64,000 nt of DNA from JAABUE01 sp037440925 (GCA_037440925.1 JBBITF010000007.1:12874-76873), one strand, 5' to 3'; counted from the first letter of the stretch, positions 23,831 through 31,295 are shown. Numbers and translations are program-made. Notes: generated by a model from the letters alone, not told the origin.

Positions 23831-24289
23831 TCATGTGTTTTGTCGTTTAACGCCATGACAGTGCTTGTACTTTCGTCCGCTGCCGCATGGACACAAGTCG
23901 TTTGGCCGCGCTTTAGAAAAATCTACTTGCTTGAGCGGTTGGCGCCAGCGCGGAACGCCTGGATAGGCAAGCGGCTCTTCTTCGATGTCTTCGTCCTCAA
24001 AATCTTCATCGTCAAAATCTTCGTCCTCGTACTCATCCTCATCGTCGAAATCGAATTTTTCTTCCAGGTCGTTGCTGGCGATGGACATCATAGCCGCAAG
24101 GATGCGTTCGGAGAGAATTCCAAAGACAAATATCCCTGCCAGTCCAAGCAGGGTGGACTGGAACAGGTCGAATTTCGTCAGCAGGTGAATGAGCCAGCCC
24201 AATCCATACGCAATGAGGGCAACCAGGCCGCCGCCAAGTGCTAACAGGGCGATGATGATAAGAGTGGTAAGAATGATAGTGAGTGTCAT
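23831..24289 (-). CDS. Membrane protein with acidic stretch and SEC-C motif
   Basis: 152 residues. Two N-terminal membrane segments (about 4-60; IILTTLIIIALLALGGGLVA, LLGLAGIFVFGILSE), an extremely acidic stretch of Asp/Glu at about 80-105, and at the end a SEC-C zinc-binding motif, RPNDLCPCGSGRKYKHCHG (CxC...HC). The motif is the one found at the end of SecA and many small proteins. The combination of membrane anchor, acidic linker and SEC-C tail is unusual and its role unknown; binding to ribosomes or SecB/SecA substrates is only a guess. ATG 24289 is preceded by GGAG 12 bases away. Confidence 0.75.
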   Translation of the reverse strand: MTLTIILTTLIIIALLALGGGLVALIAYGLGWLIHLLTKFDLFQSTLLGLAGIFVFGILSERILAAMMSIASNDLEEKFDFDDEDEYEDEDFDDEDFEDEDIEEEPLAYPGVPRWRQPLKQVDFSKARPNDLCPCGSGRKYKHCHGVKRQNT

Positions 24290-24475
24290 TTTATATATCT
24301 CCGCTTTGATTAAGCGCAAAGCCGTAGAGTGTTATTCAAAGGCAACGGCTTGGTCTCCATTTTGATTGCGCGCCATTAACCTTGCGCTTATTATACACTT
24401 GGCTGGCAAAATGAAATGTCAGATTAAACGTAACTATTCAGGCATCGCTGGCCTGGAAAGTACCCAGAATGAGTA

Positions 24476-24552
24476 TTGCCAAATCCAGGCCGAACTGGGC
24501 AAAATGAGTTGTAAACCGTTGGATTTGGCAATCCAACGGAGCAATAGGGCAA
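24476..24552. repeat. Dispersed repeat with GGATTTGGCAATCC hairpin
   Basis: Contains TTGCCAAATCCAGGCC, GGGCAAAATGA and TTGTAAACCGTTGGATTTGG, continuing to GGAGCAATAGGG in the same order as at 63924-64000 (window end). The hairpin CCGTTGGATT-TGGC-AATCCAACGG lies at 24516-24539. Confidence 0.8.
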
Positions 24553-24704
24553 TTTTCAAGTCTTCTCCGACAGGCTGTTAGAGCCTGCTGAATAGCTTGA
24601 CAATGTTAGATTAAACATTTGTTCTGGTAAATCGCCCTCACCCCGGCCCTCTCCCGGCGGGAGAGGGGGCAAATCACTTGAATTTTCGCGTTATCCCCTC
24701 TCCC

Positions 24705-24744
24705 TTGTGTACGTATGTACTTGTGTACGTGTGTACTTGTGTAC
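24705..24744. repeat. 8-bp tandem repeat (TTGTGTAC)
   Basis: Five adjacent units alternating TTGTGTAC with GTATGTAC/GTGTGTAC, so the period is 8 and the higher-order period 16. Each unit ends in GTAC. Lies in the gene-free stretch before rplY. Confidence 0.8.
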
Positions 24745-24840
24745 TTTATGTTGATTTCGTCTTGTCCGAGTTAGGGCCTTGATTGGATAAACACAAGTGA
24801 AACGTAATTACTCTACGCCGGTTGCAGGATAAAGGGCGAC

Positions 24841-24870
24841 AAAAAAGACAGCAAGAGCGCTGTCTTTTTC
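24841..24870 (-). terminator. Terminator of rplY
   Basis: AAAAAGACAGC and GCTGTCTTTTT pair around a short loop; on the minus strand the hairpin ends in a T run. It lies 23 bases after the rplY stop. Confidence 0.88.
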
Positions 24871-24892
24871 TTTATGAGTATTCCGAAAGAGG

Positions 24893-25534
24893 TTATTCGG
24901 CTTTTTCCTCTTCCTTCTTGCCTTTCTCGATGACCTCCGGTTCAACAGTTTCGCCCTCGGCAGCGGCTTCCACTTCTTCGGCGGCCATAGCGGTAGCCAC
25001 GACAATTAATTCGTCTGGATCGTTCAACACTTCAACTTTGTCGGAGATGATCAGGTCGCGGACGTACAGACCATCGCCAATCTCTTTCAAGCCAGAAATA
25101 TCCACCACGATTCGTTCGGGCAGGTCGGTGGGCAGGCATTCCACTTCCAGTTCGGTCAAGCCGGGCACCAGGATGGCATTGAAGTCCTTGACCGCCGGCG
25201 CAACGCCTTCGAGTTGGATGGACACGTTAGCGTTGATCTTCTCGGTCAAAGAGACTGCCAGGAAGTCAACGTGCAGCAGGGTGTTTTTGATGAAATTGCG
25301 CTGTTTTTCCCGCACCAGGGCCGGATATCCATTGCCATCCACTTCGACGGTCACCAGGCTGGACGAGGTCAGTTTGGCCAAGATTTGCGTTGCGCTATGG
25401 GCATCCAGGGCAATGTTGAGGGGTTTGATATGACGCCCATAGAGGACGGCAGGTAGTTCACCTGCCCGTCGCAAGGCGCGCACTTGCTTGCCAACCACAT
25501 CCCGCTTTTTTGCTTTTAGTACAACTTTCTCCAT
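24893..25534 (-). CDS. rplY: 50S ribosomal protein bL25/general stress protein Ctc
   Basis: bL25 of the long (Ctc) form, which binds 5S rRNA. 213 residues: N-terminal 5S-binding domain at about 1-92 (RDVVGKQVRALRRAGELPAV, LHVDFLAVS), a C-terminal beta domain to about 185, and an acidic Glu-rich tail (about 186-213). The tail and length are as in Ctc proteins. The ATG at 25534 is preceded by GAGGAG. A small hairpin CTTGCG-TAG-CGCAAG lies 26-40 bases upstream of the start and might bind L25 or act in termination; that is a guess. Monocistronic by its own terminator. Confidence 0.96.
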   Translation of the reverse strand: MEKVVLKAKKRDVVGKQVRALRRAGELPAVLYGRHIKPLNIALDAHSATQILAKLTSSSLVTVEVDGNGYPALVREKQRNFIKNTLLHVDFLAVSLTEKINANVSIQLEGVAPAVKDFNAILVPGLTELEVECLPTDLPERIVVDISGLKEIGDGLYVRDLIISDKVEVLNDPDELIVVATAMAAEEVEAAAEGETVEPEVIEKGKKEEEKAE

Positions 25535-25648
25535 TATTTACTCCTCGAGCGCCTCTCACCTTGCGTAGCGCAAGATTACCTTCGCTCTTTGAATGAATTG
25601 ATTCAGCCGGCAAGAGGCCGGATGATGACATAAAATATCAGATTTGCC

Positions 25649-26182
25649 TCACGCTTTGCGCCGTAACAAGAACCGTCCTACCAGCAACAACAAGCCTCCC
25701 GCCAGGCCGCCGGTCAGACCGGCCAGCAGCGCGCCGCGCGTATCTACTACCGTTTGGATATTGCCTTCGATATGATTACTCAGCAGCAGTAGGGTGTTGA
25801 TGCGTTCGCCTCGCACCTCGCGGCCTGCTACTACGCCGGCATAGGTGTTGCCCAGGCTGACAGAATCGGCCAGAATGGCACCGCCATGACCCGTCAGGGT
25901 GACGTTTTCTGCGCGGATGGCGCCGACTGCGCTGTTGGTCATTTGCACTTCACTGGCGCTCACCATGCCTATTGCCGTTTCGTGAGCGTTCAGATTGGCC
26001 GTTGTGACATCGAAGGCAGCGCTTTGGTGCAATTCGATTTCCTCGGCGGTTATTTCTTGAACGATGCTTTGGTGCATCCTCACCAATTCGGCTTCTACCA
26101 TTTCAGCGCTGCTGCTGTGCAGGTTGGCAACTTGCAGCAGGTCGTCTGAATTGACATCTGAAAGATTGTTTTTTTCGGACAT
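25649..26182 (-). CDS. Hypothetical protein with repetitive beta region and C-terminal membrane helix
   Basis: 177 residues, function unknown. Residues about 20-135 are a run of short repeated strands (ELVRMHQSIVQEITAEEIEL, HQSAAFDVTTANLNAHE, SASEVQMTNSAVGAIRAENV, LTGHGGAILADSVSLG) of about 11-13 residues per step, in the style of a bactofilin or other beta-solenoid. The end is one membrane helix (LLAGLTGGLAGGLLLLVGRF) with a basic LLRRKA tail, so the solenoid would face the cytoplasm or be exported. ATG 26182; the terminator of the gcv operon lies directly upstream. Confidence 0.7.
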   Translation of the reverse strand: MSEKNNLSDVNSDDLLQVANLHSSSAEMVEAELVRMHQSIVQEITAEEIELHQSAAFDVTTANLNAHETAIGMVSASEVQMTNSAVGAIRAENVTLTGHGGAILADSVSLGNTYAGVVAGREVRGERINTLLLLSNHIEGNIQTVVDTRGALLAGLTGGLAGGLLLLVGRFLLRRKA

Positions 26183-26204
26183 TCTCGCTCCGGCAGTACA
26201 GGGC

Positions 26205-26233
26205 AAAAAGCCCGCCTCCATACGGAGGCGGCG
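26205..26233 (-). terminator. Terminator of the gcvH-gcvPA-gcvPB operon
   Basis: On the minus strand: CCGCCTCC-GTAT-GGAGGCGG followed by GCTTTTTG. It lies about 70 bases after the gcvPB stop and before the hypothetical gene at 26182. Confidence 0.85.
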
Positions 26234-26302
26234 TTTCGACGGCTTGCATTTTACCACAAAAAAGTGGCGCAAGAGATTTTTGGCCGGTGGCATTGGGCGT
26301 TC

Positions 26303-27811
26303 TCAGGCTTCCGGGTCGTATCCTTCTGGCAGCCAGCAGCACAGCACCAAATCGCGGGCGGCTTTCACTTCGTCCATGCGGCCAAAGGGGGTGATGTGGG
26401 GGGCAGAGTGAAGCAATTCGGGCTGTGTCTTGGCTTCTTCGGCAATCTGAATGAGCGCCTCGGCAAAGGCGTCGAGGGTATCTTTGTTTTCAGTCTCGGT
26501 CGGCTCGATCATCAGCGCTTCATGGACGATGAGCGGGAAATAGTTCGTCGGCGGGTGGAAGCGGTAATCCATCAGGCGCTTGGCGATGTCAAGCGCGCGC
26601 ACATCCGAGCCTTCAAAGCGGCCCTCGGCGACAAACTCGTGCATACAGATACGGTCGAAGGGGATGTGATATGTGTCGCGTAAGCGCGCCAAAAGATAAT
26701 TGGCGTTCAACACGGCATAGCGAGAGACATCCTTCAGACCGTCTGAACCGTGCATGGCGATATAGGTAAAAGCGCGCACCATCCCGCCGCCGAAGTGACC
26801 ATGGAAGGCTTTTACGCGGCCAATCGTCTGGGCGGGGGTGACAAAGCCAAATAGCGGCGCCATCTCTTCATCGCCTTGTTCGAGGATGTCCACGATGGGC
26901 GCTGGCAGAAAGTCGGCTAGATGCGCGGCGACTCCTACCGGCCCGGAGCCGGGTCCGCCGCCGCCGTGCGGGACGGCAAAGGTCTTATGCAAGTTGAAGT
27001 GCATCACGTCGAAGCCTAAATCGCCGGGGCGGACGATGCCTAGCAGGGCATTCAGGTTGGCGCCGTCGCCGTACATCAGCCCGCCGCAGCCGTGGACGAG
27101 TTCAATGATTTTTTCCACGTTCTCGTCGAATAGGCCGAGGGTGTTAGGGTTGGTCAGCATCATGCCGACCACCGTATCGTCACATTGGGCTTCGAGGGCT
27201 TTCAAATCTACGTTGCCGCGCGCGTCAGAGGGAATTTGGACGATTTGTAAGCCAACCATGCCCGAGGAGGCGGGGTTGGTGCCGTGCGCCGAATCGGGGA
27301 TGAGCATCTTGACGCGCTTGTGGTCGCCGCGCGATTTATGGTAAGCGCGCATGATGAGGACGCCGGTCAATTCGCCGTGAGCCCCGGCCGCGGGCTGTAA
27401 TGTCACTGCCGCAAAGCCGCTGATTTCTTTGAGCCATTCTTGCAAAGTGTACATCAGCGCCAGGTTGCCTTGCACGGTTTCGATGGGTTGTAGCGGGTGG
27501 GTGTACAGGAAACCCGGTAGGCGGCAGGTATCCTCATTGATTTTGGGATTGTATTTCATTGTACACGAGCCGAGCGGATAGAAACCGCTGTCCACGCTGT
27601 AATTGAAGGTGGACAGGTGCATGTAATGGCGCACCACGTCCACTTCGGCTAGTTCAGGCAGGGGCAGGTCGGCTCTCAGCAGAGAAGCGGGCAATTCGGA
27701 GCGCGGCACGTCTGGGTCGGGGAAAGAGACGCCGCAACGTCCTGGGGAGGAGAGTTCGAAAATGGTGGGTTCAACCACTTTCGGTTCGCCGTTCAGCGCA
27801 AACTCAGTCAT
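26303..27811 (-). CDS. gcvPB: Glycine dehydrogenase (decarboxylating) subunit 2
   Basis: PLP-carrying subunit of the split P protein of the glycine cleavage system; with GcvPA it decarboxylates glycine and passes the aminomethyl group to lipoylated GcvH. 502 residues. The PLP lysine is K276 in HFNLHKTFAVPHGGGGPG; upstream segments include FYPLGSCTMKYNP, PAAGAHGELTG and DSAHGTNPAS. The ATG at 27811 overlaps the end of gcvPA by 8 bases (ATGACTGA), so the two are translationally coupled. Last gene of a riboswitch-controlled operon. Confidence 0.97.
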   Translation of the reverse strand: MTEFALNGEPKVVEPTIFELSSPGRCGVSFPDPDVPRSELPASLLRADLPLPELAEVDVVRHYMHLSTFNYSVDSGFYPLGSCTMKYNPKINEDTCRLPGFLYTHPLQPIETVQGNLALMYTLQEWLKEISGFAAVTLQPAAGAHGELTGVLIMRAYHKSRGDHKRVKMLIPDSAHGTNPASSGMVGLQIVQIPSDARGNVDLKALEAQCDDTVVGMMLTNPNTLGLFDENVEKIIELVHGCGGLMYGDGANLNALLGIVRPGDLGFDVMHFNLHKTFAVPHGGGGPGSGPVGVAAHLADFLPAPIVDILEQGDEEMAPLFGFVTPAQTIGRVKAFHGHFGGGMVRAFTYIAMHGSDGLKDVSRYAVLNANYLLARLRDTYHIPFDRICMHEFVAEGRFEGSDVRALDIAKRLMDYRFHPPTNYFPLIVHEALMIEPTETENKDTLDAFAEALIQIAEEAKTQPELLHSAPHITPFGRMDEVKAARDLVLCCWLPEGYDPEA

Positions 27812-29162
27812 GGCACACCTCCGCAACCGCCTCGACCAGTGCGTCAATGTCTTCCTTGCTGTTCATTTCGGTCACGGCAATCAGCATGTGATTTTCGAGA
27901 GCGGGGTAATCTTGGCCCAGGTCGTAGCCGCCTAAGATGCCGTGTTCCAGCAGGTGCGTGTTGACTTCTTCGACTGATTTGGGCAAGCACAAGGCAAATT
28001 CATGGAAGAACGGTTCGTCGAAGCACAACCCAACGCCAGGAATCTGGCTCAATTGCGCGGCAGCGTAATGGGCTTTGTGGTAGCACAATTCGGCTACCTG
28101 GCGTAGTCCTTGCTTGCCAACGGCGCTCAGGTAGATTGCCGAGGCCAGCGCCAGTAAGCCTTGATTGGAGCAGATGTTGGAGGTGGCGCGCTCGCGCTTG
28201 ATGTGCTGTTCGCGGGCGGTCAGGGTCAGCACGTAAGCCCGCTGCCCGCGTTGGTCTACCGTTTCTCCCACCAGCCGCCCGGCCATCTTGTGGACAAATT
28301 GTTTGCGGGTGGTAAAGATGCCCAGCGACGGGCCGCCGTACCACATCGGGATTCCCAGCGGCTGGCCCTCGCCGACCACCACATCTGCGCCCATCTCGCC
28401 GGGCGTCTTAAAAAGCGCCAGGGCAATAGGGTTGACCACTACGCAAACCAGCGCGCCTTTCTGATGGGCCGACGCGATGAACTGCGTATAGTCATAGATG
28501 CGCCCGAAGAAGTCGGGATATTGGACGATGACCAGCATGGTGTTATCGTCTATCAGCGCCTCAAGGCCGCTCGCTGGTACTTGCTCACCGCTCATTGACT
28601 TTGCCTCATCTCCAGTCACTTCCACACCCATGCCTTGCGTGTAGGTGCGGACGACAGCGCGGTATTGCGGATGCACCGAGGGCGAGACGACCACCTTTGT
28701 CCGTTTGCCGCGGAATTGGGCGTAGGCCAGGTTGACGGCTTCAGCCGTAGCGGTGGCGCCGTCGTAATGCGAAGCGTTGGAGACCTCCATGCCGGTCAGT
28801 GCGCACATCAGAGATTGATATTCGAAGATGGCTTGTAGTGTGCCTTGCGAGATTTCGGGCTGGTAGGGGGTGTAAGCGGTGTAGAATTCGCCGCGCCGCA
28901 GGATGTGGTCCACCACAGAGGGGATATAGTGATTGTACATGCCTGCGCCGAGGAAGGAAGTCAACTGCCTGGTGGATTCGTTGGCTTCAGCCAGTTCGCT
29001 CAACTCGGCAGCGGCTTCCATTTCGGACAAAGCAGGCGGTAAATCGAGTGTGGGGAAGCGATGCTTTTCAGGAATGTCTTTGAAGAGATCATCTAACGAT
29101 TTCACGCCGATGGTCTCAAGCATCGCGTCCCGTTCTTTTGGGGAAATCGGGATATAGGTCAT
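27804..29162 (-). CDS. gcvPA: Glycine dehydrogenase (decarboxylating) subunit 1
   Basis: First half of the split P protein. 452 residues, the normal size of the separate subunit. Typical segments: MTYIPISPKERDAMLETIG at the start, FLGAGMYNHYIPSVVDHILR, YTPYQPEISQGTLQAIFEYQ, and NICSNQGLLALASAIYLSAV in the last third. The space before it, back to the gcvH stop, consists almost wholly of 7-bp repeats; only CTGGAGTTACC just before the ATG looks like a ribosome-binding site. Confidence 0.97.
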   Translation of the reverse strand: MTYIPISPKERDAMLETIGVKSLDDLFKDIPEKHRFPTLDLPPALSEMEAAAELSELAEANESTRQLTSFLGAGMYNHYIPSVVDHILRRGEFYTAYTPYQPEISQGTLQAIFEYQSLMCALTGMEVSNASHYDGATATAEAVNLAYAQFRGKRTKVVVSPSVHPQYRAVVRTYTQGMGVEVTGDEAKSMSGEQVPASGLEALIDDNTMLVIVQYPDFFGRIYDYTQFIASAHQKGALVCVVVNPIALALFKTPGEMGADVVVGEGQPLGIPMWYGGPSLGIFTTRKQFVHKMAGRLVGETVDQRGQRAYVLTLTAREQHIKRERATSNICSNQGLLALASAIYLSAVGKQGLRQVAELCYHKAHYAAAQLSQIPGVGLCFDEPFFHEFALCLPKSVEEVNTHLLEHGILGGYDLGQDYPALENHMLIAVTEMNSKEDIDALVEAVAEVCHD

Positions 29163-29300
29163 GGTAACTCCAGTTTTCAGTGTTCAGTTTTCGGCTTTCT
29201 CGCTGAACGCTGCCTATTGAACACTGCTTGCTGAACGCTGCTCACTGAACACTGATTACTGATTACTGATAACTAATAACTGATAACTGATCACTGACTA
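29163..29300. repeat. Large 7-bp tandem array between gcvH and gcvPA
   Basis: About 19 degenerate 7-bp units in the 137 bases that separate two operon genes. On the minus strand the first unit contains the TAG stop of gcvH; units read TGATCAG, TTATCAG, TAATCAG, TGTTCAG, CGTTCAG and then drift to ACTGAAC/ACTGAAA near gcvPA. Same unit class as 2531-2572 and 50021-50137. Confidence 0.85.
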
Positions 29301-29675
29301 ATGCGCTCTACTCTCGCAATAAGCGGTGTATGCAGCGGCGTCCATCACTTTGCCCGGCACACCGCCCTCCACTTTGACCATCCAGCCTTCGCCGAAGGGA
29401 TCGGAGTTTAGGGTTTCGGGTTTGTCGGTCAGGGCGCTGTTGATCTCGACAACTTTACCGGCAGCAGAAGCGTAGACCTCTGCTGCGGCTTTGACCGATT
29501 CGACCGAGGCGATGGCTTTGCCGACTTCGAGAGTGTCGCCTACTGCGACAAGGATTTCGACGAAAACGATGTCGGAAAGTTGGTTTTGGGCATAATCGGT
29601 CAGGCCCATTTTGCCCGTAGCGGGATCGAACCACTCATCGGTTTCTGTGTATTGCAGGTTTGTAGGGACGTTCAT
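29298..29675 (-). CDS. gcvH: Glycine cleavage system H protein
   Basis: Lipoyl carrier of the glycine cleavage system. 125 residues from ATG 29675; start is set by NLQYTETDEWF and the GAGGAG ribosome-binding site. The lipoylation lysine is K62 in GKAIASVESVKAAAEVYA. The C-terminal SDPFGEGWMVKVE is typical. First gene of the operon gcvH-gcvPA-gcvPB, 70 bases downstream of the riboswitch. No gcvT (aminomethyltransferase) is in the window; it must be elsewhere. Confidence 0.97.
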   Translation of the reverse strand: MNVPTNLQYTETDEWFDPATGKMGLTDYAQNQLSDIVFVEILVAVGDTLEVGKAIASVESVKAAAEVYASAAGKVVEINSALTDKPETLNSDPFGEGWMVKVEGGVPGKVMDAAAYTAYCESRAH

Positions 29676-29718
29676 AGGTATACTCCTCATAATAGATAGA
29701 TATAAGATTTGGCGAATC

Positions 29719-29750
29719 AAAAAGGACGCACGATAAACCATCATGCGTCC
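29719..29750 (-). terminator. Riboswitch-linked terminator before gcvH
   Basis: On the minus strand GGACGCATGAT pairs with ATCGTGCGTCC (10 of 11 positions), followed by TTTTTG. The left arm overlaps the 3' edge of the second glycine aptamer, so aptamer folding and terminator folding compete. This is the likely expression platform, with glycine favouring read-through. Confidence 0.85.
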
Positions 29751-30013
29751 TCTGTCATGAACCTGAGAGATTCGATTAGTCTGCTGGTCGTCGGCCTCAT
29801 AGCCTTATGGTCAGATGGTTTTGACGATAAGACATCGCTATCCGACAATTAGACTAACTTTACACCGTCGGTATTCCTTGCGGAATTTTCCAGAGTGTTT
29901 CGGAAACAGGGTCCTTTTGCCTGAGAGTTTCACCTGGCCTCGCCGTTTCCAGGCTTGCACCTTCGGCGCTCATGACGTTCTACGTTTTTCGTATCCCGTG
30001 TGAGTCTCTTCCC
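29745..30013 (-). ncRNA. Tandem glycine riboswitch
   Basis: Two adjacent aptamers upstream of gcvH. Aptamer I (about 29908-30013, minus strand) begins GGGAAGAGACTC, has CGCCGAAGGTGCAA (29955-29969) and GAAACTCTCAGGCAAAAGG (29910-29931), the signature of the class. Aptamer II (about 29745-29900) retains CTATGAGGCCGACGACC, ATCTCTCAGGTTCATGACAG and AGAGG, the form usual in second aptamers, but its core is more diverged. The function is to switch on glycine cleavage when glycine is abundant. Confidence 0.95.
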
Positions 30014-30038
30014 TGTTGCCGTTAAGTTGTACAATTCC

Positions 30039-30067
30039 ATTCTACGGGCAGCGACGGCAGAAGTCAA
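30039..30067 (-). promoter_or_regulatory. Promoter of the gcv riboswitch transcript
   Basis: On the minus strand TTGACT, 17 bases, TAGAAT. It places the transcription start about 20 bases before the first aptamer, as expected for a riboswitch leader. Confidence 0.8.
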
Positions 30068-30093
30068 GAGGATAAACATCCTGATTTTTTGTC

Positions 30094-30642
30094 TTACGCA
30101 GAACTGTTGTTTGTTTCGGCTTCGCCGGCGATCTTACGTCCACGCGGCTTTTTGGGCGCTTGGGGGGCGGGGGATTCTGCTTCAGGGGCGGGGGCCTCAG
30201 GGATAACGGGAGCAGGCGCGGGGGGCGTAGGAGGCGCGGCAGGTATTGGCTACTGGGCTGGCGCGGGCATCCCGTTCAAACGGGCAAAATAGTCTTTCAC
30301 TTGCGGGTCGTTATAAAACACCAGCGCCAGGATGCCCACGATCATCGAGAAGAAGTTTCCCGTCAGCAGGCAGAGAATCTCGAGGATGGCGATGGTCTGC
30401 GAAGGCCAAAGCGGACGGATTGGCTCGTTCAACAATTTGATTGCGTAGAGGATTTCGAACACGCCCAGAATGGTTGGCAGGATGGCAAACGGCGCCAGGC
30501 AGATGAGGATAACGCTGGCGGTGACGGTAGCGGTGGCCGCCAAACCCCAAAAGATGTTGACGATGCCGTTCACAAGCGTCAGCACGGCGATGGTCTTCAC
30601 CAGGCCAGGCTTAGAATCAGGGGAAGGGGAATAGATGCCCAT
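30094..30642 (-). pseudogene. Small membrane protein interrupted by in-frame TAG
   Basis: The frame from ATG 30642 gives 130 residues with about four membrane segments (VKTIAVLTLVNGIVNIFWGL, ASVILICLAPFAILPTILGV, IAILEILCLLTGNFFSMIVG) and stops at TAG (30250-30252) after NGMPAPAQ. The same frame then stays open for 51 more codons, encoding a Pro/Ala-rich tail (PIPAAPPTPPAPAPVIPEAP ... PKKPRGRKIAGEAE) to TAA at 30094, 27 bases before the gcv promoter. The tail looks protein-like, so TAG has probably replaced CAG or another codon. The intact 130-residue form may still be functional; the function is unknown. Confidence 0.65.
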
Positions 30643-30702
30643 GAGAACTCCTGTGTGATTTGTTTAATGAGACTTACGCAGCCCGCCAGATTTGGTTGCA
30701 AA

Positions 30703-30727
30703 CAAAAAGGCCTGCTCACAGCAGGCC
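30703..30727 (-). terminator. Terminator after the DUF4870 gene
   Basis: On the minus strand GGCCTGCT-GTG-AGCAGGCC followed by TTTTTG, about 85 bases after the stop at 30811 and before the membrane-protein gene at 30642. Confidence 0.85.
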
Positions 30728-30810
30728 CGATATTGGCAGACGCGAATCTTTTCAATAAGCAAGGGGGCGCCACGCCCTCGATTTCTTGAGGCGATACCAG
30801 CGTGCAGCGG

Positions 30811-31149
30811 TTAGACCCAGCCTTGACCTTTGATGAAATTCGTCAGCACTGGGATTTCGACGTATTCGCCCTGGTAGGCTTTATAGGCCCAATAGAGGAA
30901 TGCCAGCCATAGCAGCGGCACACACAGGCCGCCAAAACCCAGGGTGACGATGGATATGACAAAAGCCACAACAAAGAATACAATGCTGGCCGCTATGGAT
31001 TGCACAGCATGGAACTTAAGGAAAGGACGGTTTTTCTTCTCCTCCATCAGGAGCAAGATGATGCCAACAATGGGGGCAAAAACGTAGCCAAGCGCGGCCC
31101 ACAGTTTGTCATCGCTGGTGATTTCGGGGTTCATCGGTTGTTCGGACAT
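30811..31149 (-). CDS. DUF4870/Tic20-like membrane protein
   Basis: 112 residues. Three membrane segments with the family features: KLWAALGYVFAPIVGIILLL, then RPFLKFHAVQSIAASIVFFV (the FHAxQS motif) and the C-terminal VPLLWLAFLYWAYKAYQGE. DUF4870 proteins are widespread small membrane proteins without known function. The ATG at 31149 follows AGGAGGAACC. A 12-bp palindrome CATTGTACAATG at 31190-31201 lies in the promoter region and might be an operator. Confidence 0.87.
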   Translation of the reverse strand: MSEQPMNPEITSDDKLWAALGYVFAPIVGIILLLMEEKKNRPFLKFHAVQSIAASIVFFVVAFVISIVTLGFGGLCVPLLWLAFLYWAYKAYQGEYVEIPVLTNFIKGQGWV

Positions 31150-31189
31150 AAATTGGTTCCTCCTGGTATAGGCGTGGGATGATGTTATA

Positions 31190-31201
31190 CATTGTACAAT
31201 G
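31190..31201. promoter_or_regulatory. Palindrome upstream of the DUF4870 gene
   Basis: CATTGTACAATG, a perfect 12-bp palindrome about 40 bases before the ATG at 31149, in the promoter position. No other copy was noticed in the window. Operator function is a guess. Confidence 0.3.
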
Positions 31202-31260
31202 AAATCGGATAAAAATCAACCAAATTAATAACTCGTTGGTACTATCTCGATGTAGCATTC

Positions 31261-31295
31261 CTCTTGAGAATCTAGCACAACCGCGAAGATTCTGC
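31261..31295. repeat. 35-bp repeat (copy at 55105-55139)
   Basis: Begins CTCTTGAGAATCTAGCACAA and ends AAGATTCTGC; differs from 55105-55139 at two positions. AGAATCT and AGATTCT can pair to form a hairpin. It lies 25 bases left of a MITE-like copy. Confidence 0.75.

Larger units (their letters stand above)
24290..24892. other. Gene-free repeat-rich stretch
   Basis: About 600 bases without a gene. It holds a dispersed-repeat copy (24476-24552) nearly the same as 63924-64000, a CCCTCTCCC/GGGAGAGGG hairpin at about 24652-24669 that is common in bacterial genomes, an 8-bp tandem repeat (24705-24744) and the rplY terminator. Reading frames found here are made of repeats and have no gene-like features. 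Confidence 0.6.

Noticed and set aside
24366..24581. 71-codon plus-strand frame
   Set aside because: Built from the dispersed repeat also present at the window end; no gene-like features.
24652..24670. CCCTCTCCC/GGGAGAGGG hairpin as a terminator
   Set aside because: No T run follows on either strand; this motif is a common dispersed repeat in many bacterial genomes.
29163..29300. CRISPR array
   Set aside because: The units are only 7 bp with no spacers, and no cas genes are present anywhere in the window.
30250..30252. TAG read as pyrrolysine or another recoded amino acid
   Set aside because: No pylT/pylS-like gene is visible and other genes here end with TAG (rpsI, gcvH), so simple mutation or termination is more likely.
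30089..30292. Gly/Ala-rich plus-strand frame of 67 codons
   Set aside because: It is the antisense of the Pro/Ala-rich tail that continues the minus-strand membrane-protein frame.
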